Shown: in pieces, positions 43,539-52,506 of the stretch
How the letters are laid out: each line of letters opens with the position of its first letter
How positions within the stretch are numbered: position 1 is the stretch's first letter
Source of the DNA: BMS3BBIN04 sp964552465
GTDB lineage: Bacteria; Electryoneota; Electryoneia; Electryoneales; Electryoneaceae
Length of the DNA: 64,000 nucleotides
NCBI GenBank assembly: GCA_964552465.1
Contig: CAZKGR010000003.1
Span: 149,547 to 213,546 of the forward strand
Direction of reading: 5' to 3'
Translations under genes and position numbers: made by a program
Notes under the pieces: model-generated
Told to the model about the DNA's origin: nothing
Seen by the model: the letters and a program-made list of their open reading frames with translations, nothing else
The model's database searches: none

Positions 43539-43567
43539 TGTTGATTAATAGAGATTCAGGTAAAGAG

Positions 43568-44038
43568 ATGGGCTCGTCAACACCAGAAATTCGTAACCGC
43601 AAGGCGTTCCACGATTATCACATCGAGGATCGGCTGGAGGCGGGGATTCAACTCACGGGCACGGAAATCAAATCTGTGCGCCTGGGGCGGGTCTCCATGC
43701 GGGAGGCGTATGTCGATTTCACGACAGGTGAGGCGATGTTGATCGGTCTATCCATTTCCCAGTACCAGAATCGCGGGTATACGGACCATGGTGTTTTCCG
43801 CCCGCGCAAGCTATTAATGCACCGTCGAGAGATTAAGGTGTGGGCCCGGAAAGTGCTTGAAAAGGGGTACACTGTGGTTCCTTTGCGATTATATTTCAGT
43901 GATCGTAACTACGCGAAGGTTGAGATCGGACTCGCGCGAGGCAAGCGTGAGTACGACAAGCGTGCGGCGATTGCCGAACGCGAGGCAAAACGAGATGTCC
44001 AGCGCGCGAAGAAGGAGGCGCAGTCCTGGAATCGCTGA
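43568..44038 (+). CDS. smpB: SsrA-binding protein SmpB
   Basis: SmpB binds tmRNA and guides it into stalled ribosomes for trans-translation. From ATG 43568 the protein is 156 residues, the normal length. It has the conserved NRKAFHDYHIEDRLEAGI start, TEIKSVRLGRVSMREAYV, the Lys/Arg-rich RREIKVWARKV, and a basic C-terminal tail (KRDVQRAKKEAQSWNR) that enters the mRNA channel. An upstream in-frame start at 43538 overlaps the hairpin and is rejected. The tmRNA gene itself was not found in the window. Confidence 0.95.
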   Translation: MGSSTPEIRNRKAFHDYHIEDRLEAGIQLTGTEIKSVRLGRVSMREAYVDFTTGEAMLIGLSISQYQNRGYTDHGVFRPRKLLMHRREIKVWARKVLEKGYTVVPLRLYFSDRNYAKVEIGLARGKREYDKRAAIAEREAKRDVQRAKKEAQSWNR

Positions 44039-44061
44039 CCCAAGAAAAAGAACCAGAACGA

Positions 44062-45075
44062 GTGTCGGTAGATCGGATTCGGATTTCAGACGTCTTGAAA
44101 CCGATTCGTGAGGACCAGAAGGCATTCCGCTTGCAGTATAAAAAGATGCTGCGCTCCGGCATTCCATTGGTGGATGCTGTTGCTGCGCATTTGATGCGTT
44201 CACGCGGCAAGGGGCTGCGTCCAGCGCTGACATTGCTCTCCGCACGCGCGTGCGGGGTGGAGGGGCCGCTGCCTGAACGGACGCTCGTCGCGGCGATGGT
44301 CGTGGAAATGCTGCACACGGCATCATTGGTCCACGATGACGTAGTCGACAAGGCTGACGAACGTCGCGGTCGTCCGACTCTGAACCTCGTGTACAACAAC
44401 AAAGTTGCGGTGTTGTTCGGCGATTTTATGCTCGCGCGGGCGCTCGACGGCATGTTCCAGCAGCGCAGTTTCCGCGTTCTCGACCTGTTCAGTGATTGTG
44501 CGGTCAGGTTGGCAAAGGGTGAGTTGGTTGAGGCGATCCAGACCCGCAAGTTGACCATGGACAAAGAGTCCTATTTCCAGATGGTCAGCGATAAGACAGC
44601 CAGTCTCATTAGCGCCGCCTGCCAGGTGGGGCCGTTGTCACTAGAGCTGGATGACGATTTTGTCGAACCTTTGGGAACGTATGGCGAATTGGTCGGTGTT
44701 GCGTTCCAGATTCGTGACGATCTGCTCGATCTCGGCGATGGATCGAAACAGATTGGTAAACCAATCGGGTTGGACCTGGTACAGGCGAAGATTACGCTTC
44801 CCCTGTTGCACACGTTGGAGCAGTTAAGTGATTCCCAGGGAAAACAGGTAATTCAAACATTGCGCAAGGCGAAGCGTCGAGATAAAAGAGGGAAGAACAC
44901 TGACCTGCGTGAGATCGTTGCGTTGATTCGTGAACAGGGTGGGATTGAATATGCACGTGAGGTTGCGCATGATTATTCCGCACGTGCGACTGAAGCGTTG
45001 ATGGCATTGCCCCCGACTGAATTTCGTGAACAGCTAAGGTTGTTTGCCCAATTTGCCGCTGTAAGGGATAAGTGA
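44062..45075 (+). CDS. Trans-isoprenyl diphosphate synthase (polyprenyl synthetase)
   Basis: The 337-residue protein condenses isopentenyl diphosphate onto an allylic diphosphate to build a long prenyl chain, probably the quinone side chain. Both Asp-rich motifs are clear: LVHDDVVDKADERRGRPT (first) and FQIRDDLLDLGD (second), with GKGLRPALTLLSA upstream. Chain length cannot be fixed with certainty from sequence, but the octaprenyl-type family (IspB-like) is closest. GTG 44062 is the assigned start; a ribosome site is weak and a non-standard start nearer the smpB end (after AAGGAGG at about 44014) cannot be excluded. It is followed by apbE after one base. Confidence 0.9.
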   Translation: MSVDRIRISDVLKPIREDQKAFRLQYKKMLRSGIPLVDAVAAHLMRSRGKGLRPALTLLSARACGVEGPLPERTLVAAMVVEMLHTASLVHDDVVDKADERRGRPTLNLVYNNKVAVLFGDFMLARALDGMFQQRSFRVLDLFSDCAVRLAKGELVEAIQTRKLTMDKESYFQMVSDKTASLISAACQVGPLSLELDDDFVEPLGTYGELVGVAFQIRDDLLDLGDGSKQIGKPIGLDLVQAKITLPLLHTLEQLSDSQGKQVIQTLRKAKRRDKRGKNTDLREIVALIREQGGIEYAREVAHDYSARATEALMALPPTEFREQLRLFAQFAAVRDK

Positions 45076-45076
45076 C

Positions 45077-46153
45077 GTGTGTGAGGAACCCAGCCAACTC
45101 AAACCTTTCGCGTTTGATACTCGCAATTCTCAGCGAGTTATTCGTTCGTTAGTTCTGCTATTTCTCCTGCCATTGATTGCCGGATGCTCAAACCTTCCAG
45201 TCGAGGATTCTCGCTACTTGATGGGTACTCAGGTAACGATCACGATCTACGATTATGATCGTGACAAATTGCAGTCATCGCAGCTCGAGGCTGCGATGCA
45301 AGAGGGATTTCTCGAAGTAGCCCGCATTGAGGATTTAGCCCATCGGGATCAATTGAAGAAGTTGAATATGTGGTCGGGATCGCAATCGGCGTTCCTGGGC
45401 GAAGAGTTGATCACATTGATAGATAGAGCTTATTCGCTTTCGCTTGACACATATCGTGCGTTTCGTCCCGACCTCGGGCCCTTGGTCAATCTGTGGGGAA
45501 TAGGGACAGATGAAGAACGTATTCCCGCCTACTGGGAAATCGAAGATAAACTGTTACTGATCTCGGAAACGATGTTTACCGTGGAAGATACGGTGATGGG
45601 ACGGCTCGAACCGGCTGGCGCATCTCTGGACCTCGGTGGGGTAGCAAAAGGATACGCCGTTGACCGGGTATGTGTTGTGTTGCAGGAAGTTGGTGTAACG
45701 GCTGCGATGGTCTGGGCAGGCGGTGACTTAAAGGTCTTTGGTCGCAAGCCGGATCGTGAACCGTGGCGAGTTGCCGTGCGACATCCTCGCGATCTTGAAC
45801 AATACACTGCAGTATTGGAGTTGTATGAAGATGCAGCAGTCGCGACATCTGGTGACTATGAACGATATTTTGAAGTGGATGGGGGAGGGCGTTACCATCA
45901 TATCCTCGATCCGGAGACAGGTTATCCCTCGATAGCCTCAATATCAGCAACGGTTGTCGCTGAAAGTTGCACGGACGCGGACGCAATCGCGACGGCGCTC
46001 TTTGTACTCGGTCCGGAAGCAGGTCATCAGCTTGCCACTCAGTTTGACTTACCCGCATTGGTGATTGATGAACGGGATGGAGAGATTTTCGAGCTGCAAA
46101 CATCATCGTTCCGACGTCTGCGTGCTGCAAACGAAGCTGCGTTGGTCGAGTGA
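45077..46153 (+). CDS. apbE: FAD:protein FMN transferase ApbE-type lipoprotein
   Basis: ApbE covalently attaches FMN to a Thr/Ser of target proteins (for example NqrB/C or RnfD/G) outside the inner membrane, using FAD and Mg2+. The 358-residue protein has a lipoprotein signal with Cys37 (LPLIAGCSN), RYLMGTQVTI, the flavin-binding ASLDLGGVAKGYAVDR, and TSGDYERYF...HHILDPETGYP with the metal site in SCTDADAIATALF. It starts at GTG 45077, one base after the prenyl synthase stop, and its own stop overlaps the next start (GTGA). No Rnf/Nqr genes are in the window. Confidence 0.94.
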   Translation: MCEEPSQLKPFAFDTRNSQRVIRSLVLLFLLPLIAGCSNLPVEDSRYLMGTQVTITIYDYDRDKLQSSQLEAAMQEGFLEVARIEDLAHRDQLKKLNMWSGSQSAFLGEELITLIDRAYSLSLDTYRAFRPDLGPLVNLWGIGTDEERIPAYWEIEDKLLLISETMFTVEDTVMGRLEPAGASLDLGGVAKGYAVDRVCVVLQEVGVTAAMVWAGGDLKVFGRKPDREPWRVAVRHPRDLEQYTAVLELYEDAAVATSGDYERYFEVDGGGRYHHILDPETGYPSIASISATVVAESCTDADAIATALFVLGPEAGHQLATQFDLPALVIDERDGEIFELQTSSFRRLRAANEAALVE

Positions 46154-47157
46154 GTGATAGACCGCATCGGATAGCGTTGATACGCTTCAGTTCGCTCGGG
46201 GATATTGTGTGTACCAGCACGGTCACTCGGGCTGTGAAAGCACGCTTTCCTGACGCAAGAATCAGTTTCATCACGACGTCGCCGTATCAGGATCTTGCAT
46301 CTGCTCTTCCCGGAGTGGATGAGGTGATTGCGATACGTCGTCGGGGCAAATGTTTTAAGCAGGATGTTCAAAAGCTGAGGGAACGTCGTCCGTGGGGTCG
46401 TGTTGCTGATCTCCAGGGCTCGGTACGTAGTAAACGACTGGTTCGGGCGCTGGGGGCGGTTGGTGTGCTTACCGACCGTCCGCCTCGTATACGGCGGACT
46501 ATCCTGCTAGCGACGCGAATCAGAGTTGGCCAGTTCCGTCATGTATCTGATCGTCAACTCAGGGTATTGGCGCCGTGGAATGTATGCGATGATGGTGGAT
46601 CGCTAAAGCTGAACGTACCCATTGATACTGTTCAGGCGGTTCAGACGGCCCATGGTGATCTGATCAACGGTTCAATTGTACTTGTTCCTGGTGCAAAGCA
46701 TGCGACGAAACGTTGGCCAGATGAATACTGGCGTACTCTGACAGCCAATTTACCAATAGACAAGAAGCTGGTTGTACTGGGTGGTGAGGGAGAATTTCCT
46801 GATAGCCTGCGTGGTGAGGATAAAGGCCGTATCCTTGATTTGACCGGCAACACGAACATTCTGGAAGCCGCAGCGGTGTTACAGATGGCTTCGCTTGTAA
46901 TTACCGGCGACACTGGCCCGATGCATTTGGCCGTCGCTGTGGGGACACCTTTGGTGGCGATGTTTGGCCCGACGGTGCGGGAGTATGGCTTTTATCCGTA
47001 TCGTCATGCTCAGGCTACCGTGTTGGAAGAATCACTATGGTGCCGTCCGTGTTCAGCGCATGGTTCGGCGAAATGCCCACTCAGGCATCATCGGTGCATG
47101 GGTAATCTTACACCCGAGCGAGTGCTGGCAGCGGCGGAATCGTTGTCAGACAAGTAA
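46150..47157 (+). CDS. Glycosyltransferase family 9, probable LPS heptosyltransferase
   Basis: The 335-residue protein fits ADP-heptose:LPS heptosyltransferases (WaaC/WaaF type): IALIRFSSLGDIVCTSTV at the N-terminus, DLQGSVRSKRLVRAL, LVPGAKHATKRWPDEYW and TGDTGPMHLAVAVGTPLVAMFG, where the donor nucleotide binds. A C-terminal Cys-rich stretch (WCRPCSAH..KCPLRHHRCM) is also found in this family. It transfers heptose to the inner LPS core at the cytosolic membrane face. waaA follows after 21 nt, and gmhA/gmhB, which make the heptose donor, lie at 62-64 kb. Start GTG 46150 overlaps apbE by 4 nt. Confidence 0.88.
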   Translation: MSDRPHRIALIRFSSLGDIVCTSTVTRAVKARFPDARISFITTSPYQDLASALPGVDEVIAIRRRGKCFKQDVQKLRERRPWGRVADLQGSVRSKRLVRALGAVGVLTDRPPRIRRTILLATRIRVGQFRHVSDRQLRVLAPWNVCDDGGSLKLNVPIDTVQAVQTAHGDLINGSIVLVPGAKHATKRWPDEYWRTLTANLPIDKKLVVLGGEGEFPDSLRGEDKGRILDLTGNTNILEAAAVLQMASLVITGDTGPMHLAVAVGTPLVAMFGPTVREYGFYPYRHAQATVLEESLWCRPCSAHGSAKCPLRHHRCMGNLTPERVLAAAESLSDK

Positions 47158-47178
47158 CTTGAAACGAATTATGACTCC

Positions 47179-48480
47179 ATGATCTGGAGAATCCTTTACA
47201 ACGTGATAGTAGTTCCCATGTTGAAGCTGGGGCTTTTGCTCGTGGCATTTGGCAGCGAGAAAGTTCGTCGCGGGGTAAAGGGTCGTATGGGCGAAGGGGA
47301 TCATCTACGCGTCGCTCGCTCACGTTGTGAGGCAGGCAAGGTGCGCGTGCTTGTGCATTGCGCATCTGCAGGTGAGTTGGAAAGTGCGATTCCGATCATC
47401 CGTCAGTTGCACGCCACGGGACAGGTTTGCATCATCCTCAGCTACTATTCGCCCAGCGCAATCAATCGCGTATCTGAACTGGATGAGATTGCTGATCATG
47501 TCTATATGCCGTTTGATTCACCTCGTCGGGTTCGACGTCTGCTGGACACCCTCGAACTGTCATTGATTCTCGTAATCAAGCACGATTTGTGGCCAAACAT
47601 GGTCTGGGAAGCGGAGAAACGTGGTGTTCCGATGGTACTGGCGAACGCTTACAGTCGTCGTGATTCAGCGCTAATCAGGCAAAGGCTGTTACTGCCATTT
47701 TCACGTCAATTGCACGGTGCACTCACTGAAATACATGCTGTAGCTGATGCAGACGCGCGCCGATTACGCTTCCTGTCCGGAAAACGGACTGTTGTTCATC
47801 CGACAGGTGACACAAGGTTTGATCGTGTCCGTGAACGTGCGTTGAACAGCCAACGTGACCAAGGTGAGTTGGGCAAACAGTTGTCCGGGAAGCGAGTGTT
47901 CATTGCAGGCAGTACATGGCCGGTGGACGAGAAGATGTTCCTCGAATCGTGGCGAACTCTACATGGCGATGATCGGCTGTTACTGCTCGCTCCGCACGAA
48001 CCCCACGAGCAACATCTACACCATCTAGAGGATCAATTCGCGGAGTATAAACCGGTCCGGCTATCCGCCCTCACATCATTATCGGGCAGCGTGATCATCG
48101 TTGATAAAATGGGAATCCTCGCTGGATTGTACGGATTAGGCATTGGCGCATATGTTGGCGGCGGTTTCGGCGTTGGTGTTCATTCGGTCATTGAGCCGGC
48201 AGTTTTCGGTATTCCGGTATCGTTCGGACCCAAGTTCGAGATGAGCCCCGAAGCCAAGGCTCAGCAGAAACGCGAAGCCGCAGTATGCGTTCATGATGGA
48301 GCGGAACTCAAGGAGTTCATGCGCGCGTGTCTGGATGACGATGAATCCCACCGTGTGATTGGACAGCGTGCGGTCGATTATGTCGAAGAGATGGCGGGTT
48401 GTACTGAGCGGCTGGTATCGCATCTCATGCAACAGTACTTGACCCATGACGACCGATCGGTCGAACCCACGCACGCCTAG
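47179..48480 (+). CDS. waaA: 3-deoxy-D-manno-octulosonic acid (Kdo) transferase
   Basis: WaaA/KdtA adds Kdo from CMP-Kdo to lipid A precursor, starting the LPS core. The 433-residue GT-B protein has an N-terminal membrane anchor (YNVIVVPMLKLGLLLVAF), the catalytic Glu66 in HCASAGELES, IKHDLWPNMVWEAEKRGVP, FIAGSTWPVDE and the donor-site GVHSVIEPAVFGIPVSFGP. Domain order and length are normal, and whether it adds one or more Kdo residues cannot be read. Its presence is strong evidence that the organism makes Kdo-containing LPS. It is between a heptosyltransferase gene and an ABC ATPase gene. Confidence 0.95.
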   Translation: MIWRILYNVIVVPMLKLGLLLVAFGSEKVRRGVKGRMGEGDHLRVARSRCEAGKVRVLVHCASAGELESAIPIIRQLHATGQVCIILSYYSPSAINRVSELDEIADHVYMPFDSPRRVRRLLDTLELSLILVIKHDLWPNMVWEAEKRGVPMVLANAYSRRDSALIRQRLLLPFSRQLHGALTEIHAVADADARRLRFLSGKRTVVHPTGDTRFDRVRERALNSQRDQGELGKQLSGKRVFIAGSTWPVDEKMFLESWRTLHGDDRLLLLAPHEPHEQHLHHLEDQFAEYKPVRLSALTSLSGSVIIVDKMGILAGLYGLGIGAYVGGGFGVGVHSVIEPAVFGIPVSFGPKFEMSPEAKAQQKREAAVCVHDGAELKEFMRACLDDDESHRVIGQRAVDYVEEMAGCTERLVSHLMQQYLTHDDRSVEPTHA

Positions 48481-48484
48481 CCCA

Positions 48485-50050
48485 ATGAGCATTCCTGCCG
48501 AAAGTAACCCACTGCTCACTTTTGATGATGTCACCTATGCTCGGAACGACCATGCTATCCTGAGCCGAAACCGGCTGTCGGTTTCGCGCGGTGAGCTGGT
48601 TGTCATAGCCGGACGTAGTGGTTCCGGAAAAACCACCTTGCTAAAACTCGCTTCCGGACTTATCTCACCAACGCGTGGCAGAATTTCTACGCATTTTGAC
48701 TTTCCGGACACGCCATCGACTCAACAGCTTCCGCCAATCGCGCTTGTCCGTCAGCAGCCTGAGAACCAGTTGATCGCCGGGACCGTGGAGGAAGAGGTCG
48801 CATTCGCGCTCAGCCTGGCAAATCTTCCCCACGCAGAACTCCATGATCGTGTTGAGTCAGCTTTGCGTCGAACGGGATTACTGGATGTTCGCATGCAACC
48901 ACCGCACACATTGTCCGGTGGAACGATGCAACGGCTTGCGGTAGCAGCAGCTCTGGCTATGGGGCCACAACTGTGGCTGTTTGACGAACCAACATCGTAC
49001 CTCGATCCACCCTCGCGGCACGAAGTTCAGCAACTCGCGCATGACTGTGCGAAGACAGGTGCTGTTCTCTACGTAGCATCATCACCAGATGAGTGGCAGC
49101 TCGGGGATCGTCTCATCTTGCTGCATGAAGGGCATATTCTGGCGGACGGCTCTCCACCGGAAGTGCTTGCTGGTTCGGAGGTTGCGAAGACTGGTTTGCA
49201 GCAACATGATTGCACCCACGTTTGGCAAACATTATTCAAGACAGGTTATGCCAGTGATAAGCACGCAGGGCGTTTCGGTCATCTCCCAGAGTCGCTGAAG
49301 CAACGTTCACGAACCGTACCTTCCGCTGAACTCGGTGCTGTGCCTTTGCTCAAGGCGACTGGTATTGATGCCTCGCGCAGCGCATTGATGAGTGAAAAAC
49401 GTCAGGTTCTGCACGGTATCAACCTGGAAGTTGGTACAGGTGAATGCATCGCGTTGATTGGGCCTGCTGGAGCAGGAAAAACCACTCTTCTTGAAGTCCT
49501 TGCTAATCTGAACCCGATAGATTCAGGGCTCGTCAGCCGGGGGATTGTGAATAAGCCCGATCAGTCGGGATACATTGGAACAGGAATTTCATTTCAGTTT
49601 CCGGAGCGTCAGTTTTTTGCGGAAACGGTGTTCGATGAAATAGCGTACGGTGTTCGAAACACAGGAGTTGCAGCGTCACAGGTCAACCAAATAGTTGTGG
49701 ATGCATTGTGGCGCGTTGGGTTGGGTTTAGAGCATTCGGGTAGAAACCCATTCGATCTAAGTGGTGGTGAAGCCAGGCGGGTAGCGTTGGCAATTGTGCT
49801 GGCGCTTCGTCCCAGACTCCTATTGCTTGACGAACCGACAGCCGGGCTGGATTCAGTGGATGCTGAACGGATCGGCGCACTGCTTGAAGAGGAAACGAGA
49901 GCTGGCCGGTCGGTGATTGTTAGCGGGCACGATCTGGATCGTTTCGCTGAGTGGTGTCCACGCTGGGTTATGCTGAAAGAGGGCCGCGTTGTGTATGATG
50001 GACCACCGTCAGCGCTGAGCAAGGGGTTGAGGAACAACTTCTGGTCGTGA
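48485..50050 (+). CDS. Double ATPase of an ECF-type ABC transporter (fused EcfA-EcfA')
   Basis: The protein, about 521 residues, holds two complete ABC ATPase domains. Domain 1: Walker A GRSGSGKTTLL, the ECF-type Q-loop RQQPENQLIAGTVEEEVAF, signature LSGG and Walker B WLFDEPTSYLD. Domain 2: GPAGAGKTTLL, FQFPERQFFAETVFDEIAYG, LSGGEARR and LLLDEPTAGLD. The PExQ Q-loop context is typical of energy-coupling-factor transporters for vitamins and metals. No EcfT membrane protein or S component is adjacent, so the partners must be elsewhere. ATG 48485 follows the waaA stop by 4 nt; ATG 48446, overlapping waaA, is the alternative. Confidence 0.87.
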   Translation: MSIPAESNPLLTFDDVTYARNDHAILSRNRLSVSRGELVVIAGRSGSGKTTLLKLASGLISPTRGRISTHFDFPDTPSTQQLPPIALVRQQPENQLIAGTVEEEVAFALSLANLPHAELHDRVESALRRTGLLDVRMQPPHTLSGGTMQRLAVAAALAMGPQLWLFDEPTSYLDPPSRHEVQQLAHDCAKTGAVLYVASSPDEWQLGDRLILLHEGHILADGSPPEVLAGSEVAKTGLQQHDCTHVWQTLFKTGYASDKHAGRFGHLPESLKQRSRTVPSAELGAVPLLKATGIDASRSALMSEKRQVLHGINLEVGTGECIALIGPAGAGKTTLLEVLANLNPIDSGLVSRGIVNKPDQSGYIGTGISFQFPERQFFAETVFDEIAYGVRNTGVAASQVNQIVVDALWRVGLGLEHSGRNPFDLSGGEARRVALAIVLALRPRLLLLDEPTAGLDSVDAERIGALLEEETRAGRSVIVSGHDLDRFAEWCPRWVMLKEGRVVYDGPPSALSKGLRNNFWS

Positions 50051-50136
50051 CAATAATCATGTCACATCCAAAGGTCAGATAATGTTTGTCCTGATTTGGT
50101 CGTTGGTGATATTTCGACGGCGTGTGTGAGGAAGAG

Positions 50137-51345
50137 ATGAAGATTTTAACGTTGAATTGCGGCAGTTCGTCCATAAAATATCAGCTATTTTCCATCGCGG
50201 ACGAGGAGAAGGTGCTGGCAAAGGGTGCTGTGGAACGGATCGGTATGAAGGGTGCGATCCTCAAGCACGAACGATTTGATGGCGACAAGGTCAAAGTTGC
50301 TGGCGAAATCGTTGATCACGGTGCTGCAATCGAATACATCCTGGCGATTCTGCTCTCGGACAATCACGGTGTTATCCGTGATCGTAACGAGATCGAGGCG
50401 GTTGGGCATCGTGTTGTGCACGGTGGCGAAGTGTTCACGGGTTCCACAGCAATTAATTCCGAAGTGATGGAAGCATTGAACGATTGCATCGAGTTGGCTC
50501 CATTACACAATCCTGCAAATATCAAGGGGATTAACGCCTGCCAGCGTTTGATGAAAACAGTGCCGATGGTCGGTGTGTTCGATACGGCATTCCATCATAC
50601 TCTGCCGGATTACGCGTATCTTTACGGGCTTCCGTACGTATTGTATAAGCGCTACGGAATCAGACGTTACGGGTTCCACGGAACGAGTCACTTTTACGTT
50701 GCTCATCGTGCTGAGGAAATATCTGGCAAGCCACTCAGCGAACAAAAGGTCATCACGGTTCATCTGGGTAATGGTGCGAGCATAGCGGCTGTGGACAGGG
50801 GAAAATCCATTGACACCAGCATGGGTATGACCCCGTTGGAAGGTCTGCTGATGGGGACACGCACAGGCGACATAGACGCTGGCGCAGTGTTGCATATCAT
50901 CGGGCGAGAGGAACTGACGCTTGGTGAGGTCAACACGTTGCTCAACAAGCACAGCGGCCTGATCGGGCTCAGCGGTGTATCGTCCGACATGCGCGAGATC
51001 GAAGATGAGATGCAATCTGGCAATGAACGGGCACGCTTGGCGTTCAATGTCTTCACCTATCGCGTGAAGAAATACATCGGTTCATACGCTGCGGCGATGG
51101 GTGGTCTCGATACCATCGTATTTACCGGTGGAATTGGAGAGAATTCGGCCGTTTTGAGGGATCAAGTCTTGGATGGTCTTGAATTCATCGGCGTCGATTT
51201 GGATGAAGCGAAAAACGCTTCGGGCAGTGGCGAACGTGCGATTCACAGCGATTATAGCCGGGTGAATGTGTTTGTCATCCCGACCAATGAAGAGTTGGTT
51301 ATCGCACGTGAAACTAAGCGAGTACTCGCGGAAAACGGCGCTTGA
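50137..51345 (+). CDS. ackA: Acetate kinase
   Basis: AckA interconverts acetate plus ATP and acetyl phosphate plus ADP. The 402-residue protein has the ASKHA-fold signatures LTLNCGSSSIKY, GHRVVHGGEVF, the catalytic GTSHFYVAHRAEE region, VHLGNGASIAAV, and TGGIGENSAVLRD. GAGG lies just before ATG 50137; an upstream GTG at 50122 is less likely. No phosphotransacetylase gene is next to it, which is unusual since pta-ackA are often paired. It implies substrate-level ATP formation from acetyl phosphate or acetate activation. Confidence 0.96.
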   Translation: MKILTLNCGSSSIKYQLFSIADEEKVLAKGAVERIGMKGAILKHERFDGDKVKVAGEIVDHGAAIEYILAILLSDNHGVIRDRNEIEAVGHRVVHGGEVFTGSTAINSEVMEALNDCIELAPLHNPANIKGINACQRLMKTVPMVGVFDTAFHHTLPDYAYLYGLPYVLYKRYGIRRYGFHGTSHFYVAHRAEEISGKPLSEQKVITVHLGNGASIAAVDRGKSIDTSMGMTPLEGLLMGTRTGDIDAGAVLHIIGREELTLGEVNTLLNKHSGLIGLSGVSSDMREIEDEMQSGNERARLAFNVFTYRVKKYIGSYAAAMGGLDTIVFTGGIGENSAVLRDQVLDGLEFIGVDLDEAKNASGSGERAIHSDYSRVNVFVIPTNEELVIARETKRVLAENGA

Positions 51346-51367
51346 TCAACTCGATGTGAACTACTAT

Positions 51368-51445
51368 TGCCACGGACTCAAGTCCGTGGTAAGCTAGATG
51401 TGACACAGTAGATAACATATTTACCACGGACTTCAGTCCGTGGCA
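51368..51445. repeat. REPIN-like inverted doublet, family B
   Basis: 51368-51392 (TGCCACGGAC...GTCCGTGGTAA) and 51421-51445 are the same 25-nt sequence in opposite orientation with one mismatch, heads outward, with a 28-nt spacer. The 78-nt unit fills most of the ackA-pheS gap. Confidence 0.78.
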
Positions 51446-51468
51446 TTCGATTGAAAACCTAACGGGCA

Positions 51469-52506
51469 ATGCCCATGCACGAAAAACTACAAGAATTACA
51501 GAAGCTGAGGGAAAAGTTCGAGAAAGCCATTTCTTCAGCATCAACCGCGGAGAAAATCGAGGAAGTGCGTGTTCACTTCATCGGGCGGAAAGGTTCTATC
51601 GCTGAATTATTCAAGCAGATGGGGATAATCGATACCGCGATCCGTGGTGAGTTCGGCAAGGCATTGAATGCGCTTAAGCAATTTGCGACTGCTGAGATCG
51701 AATCCAAGACTAAGGATTTGCAAGAACAGGAATCCCTGGCCGGGATTGATCCGACTTTGCCAGCGCGTCCGATTGCTCAGGGATCGTATCACCCGATCAC
51801 ATTGATCGAACGTGAAGTCAAACGGATTTTCTCACGGATGGGTTTTGCCGTAATGCGCGGTCCGGAAGTCGAAGATGTGTGGCACAACTTTGACGCGCTG
51901 AACACGCCTGACTGGCACCCGTCACGTGATGAGAGCGACACACTGTATCTGGCTGATATTCCCGATATGCTACTGCGTACGGAAACTAGCCCGGTTCAGA
52001 TCCGCACCATGCAGGCGCAGAAACCACCAATTCGTATCGTTGCACCGGGACGTGTGTTCCGTAACGATAAACCGGACCCGACGCACTCGCCGATGTTCAC
52101 TCAGGTTGAAGGTCTGTATGTAGATAAGGGAGTGACATTCGCCGATTTAAAGGGAACTGTGCTACAGTTTTACCGTCATCTGCTGGGCAAGAACGTCGTT
52201 ACCCGCTTTCGTCCGCACTTCTTCCCATTCACTGAACCATCAGCCGAAGTGGATGTATCATGTCCATTCTGTGGCGGTGATGGCTGCCGAGTTTGCAAGC
52301 ATAGCGGGTGGATAGAAGTCGGTGGGTCTGGCATGGTCGATCCGAACGTGCTCGAGACAGTTGGCATAGACCCGGAAGTTTACACCGGGTGGGCGTTTGG
52401 CTTGGGAATTGAACGGATGACAATGCTGCTCTACGGGGTTGATGATATTCGCCTGTTCTATGAAAACGACATCCGTTTCCTCTCGCAGTTTGGAGGCCGT
52501 CGATGA
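51469..52506 (+). CDS. pheS: Phenylalanyl-tRNA synthetase alpha subunit
   Basis: PheS is the catalytic subunit of the (alpha-beta)2 PheRS. The 345-residue protein has an N-terminal coiled coil (about 1-85), class II motif 2 (PGRVFRNDKPDPTHSP), the Phe-binding FFPFTEPSAEVDV and motif 3 GLGIERMTMLLYG. A Cys cluster, CPFCGGDGCRVC, sits in the catalytic domain and may bind zinc, as in several bacterial PheS. The start is ATG 51469 (ATG 51475 possible) with a weak ribosome site. The stop overlaps pheT by 4 nt. Confidence 0.96.
   Translation: MPMHEKLQELQKLREKFEKAISSASTAEKIEEVRVHFIGRKGSIAELFKQMGIIDTAIRGEFGKALNALKQFATAEIESKTKDLQEQESLAGIDPTLPARPIAQGSYHPITLIEREVKRIFSRMGFAVMRGPEVEDVWHNFDALNTPDWHPSRDESDTLYLADIPDMLLRTETSPVQIRTMQAQKPPIRIVAPGRVFRNDKPDPTHSPMFTQVEGLYVDKGVTFADLKGTVLQFYRHLLGKNVVTRFRPHFFPFTEPSAEVDVSCPFCGGDGCRVCKHSGWIEVGGSGMVDPNVLETVGIDPEVYTGWAFGLGIERMTMLLYGVDDIRLFYENDIRFLSQFGGRR

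Noticed and set aside
43465..43567. tmRNA gene next to smpB
   Set aside because: No Ala-tRNA-like ends or tag reading frame were found in the gaps around smpB.
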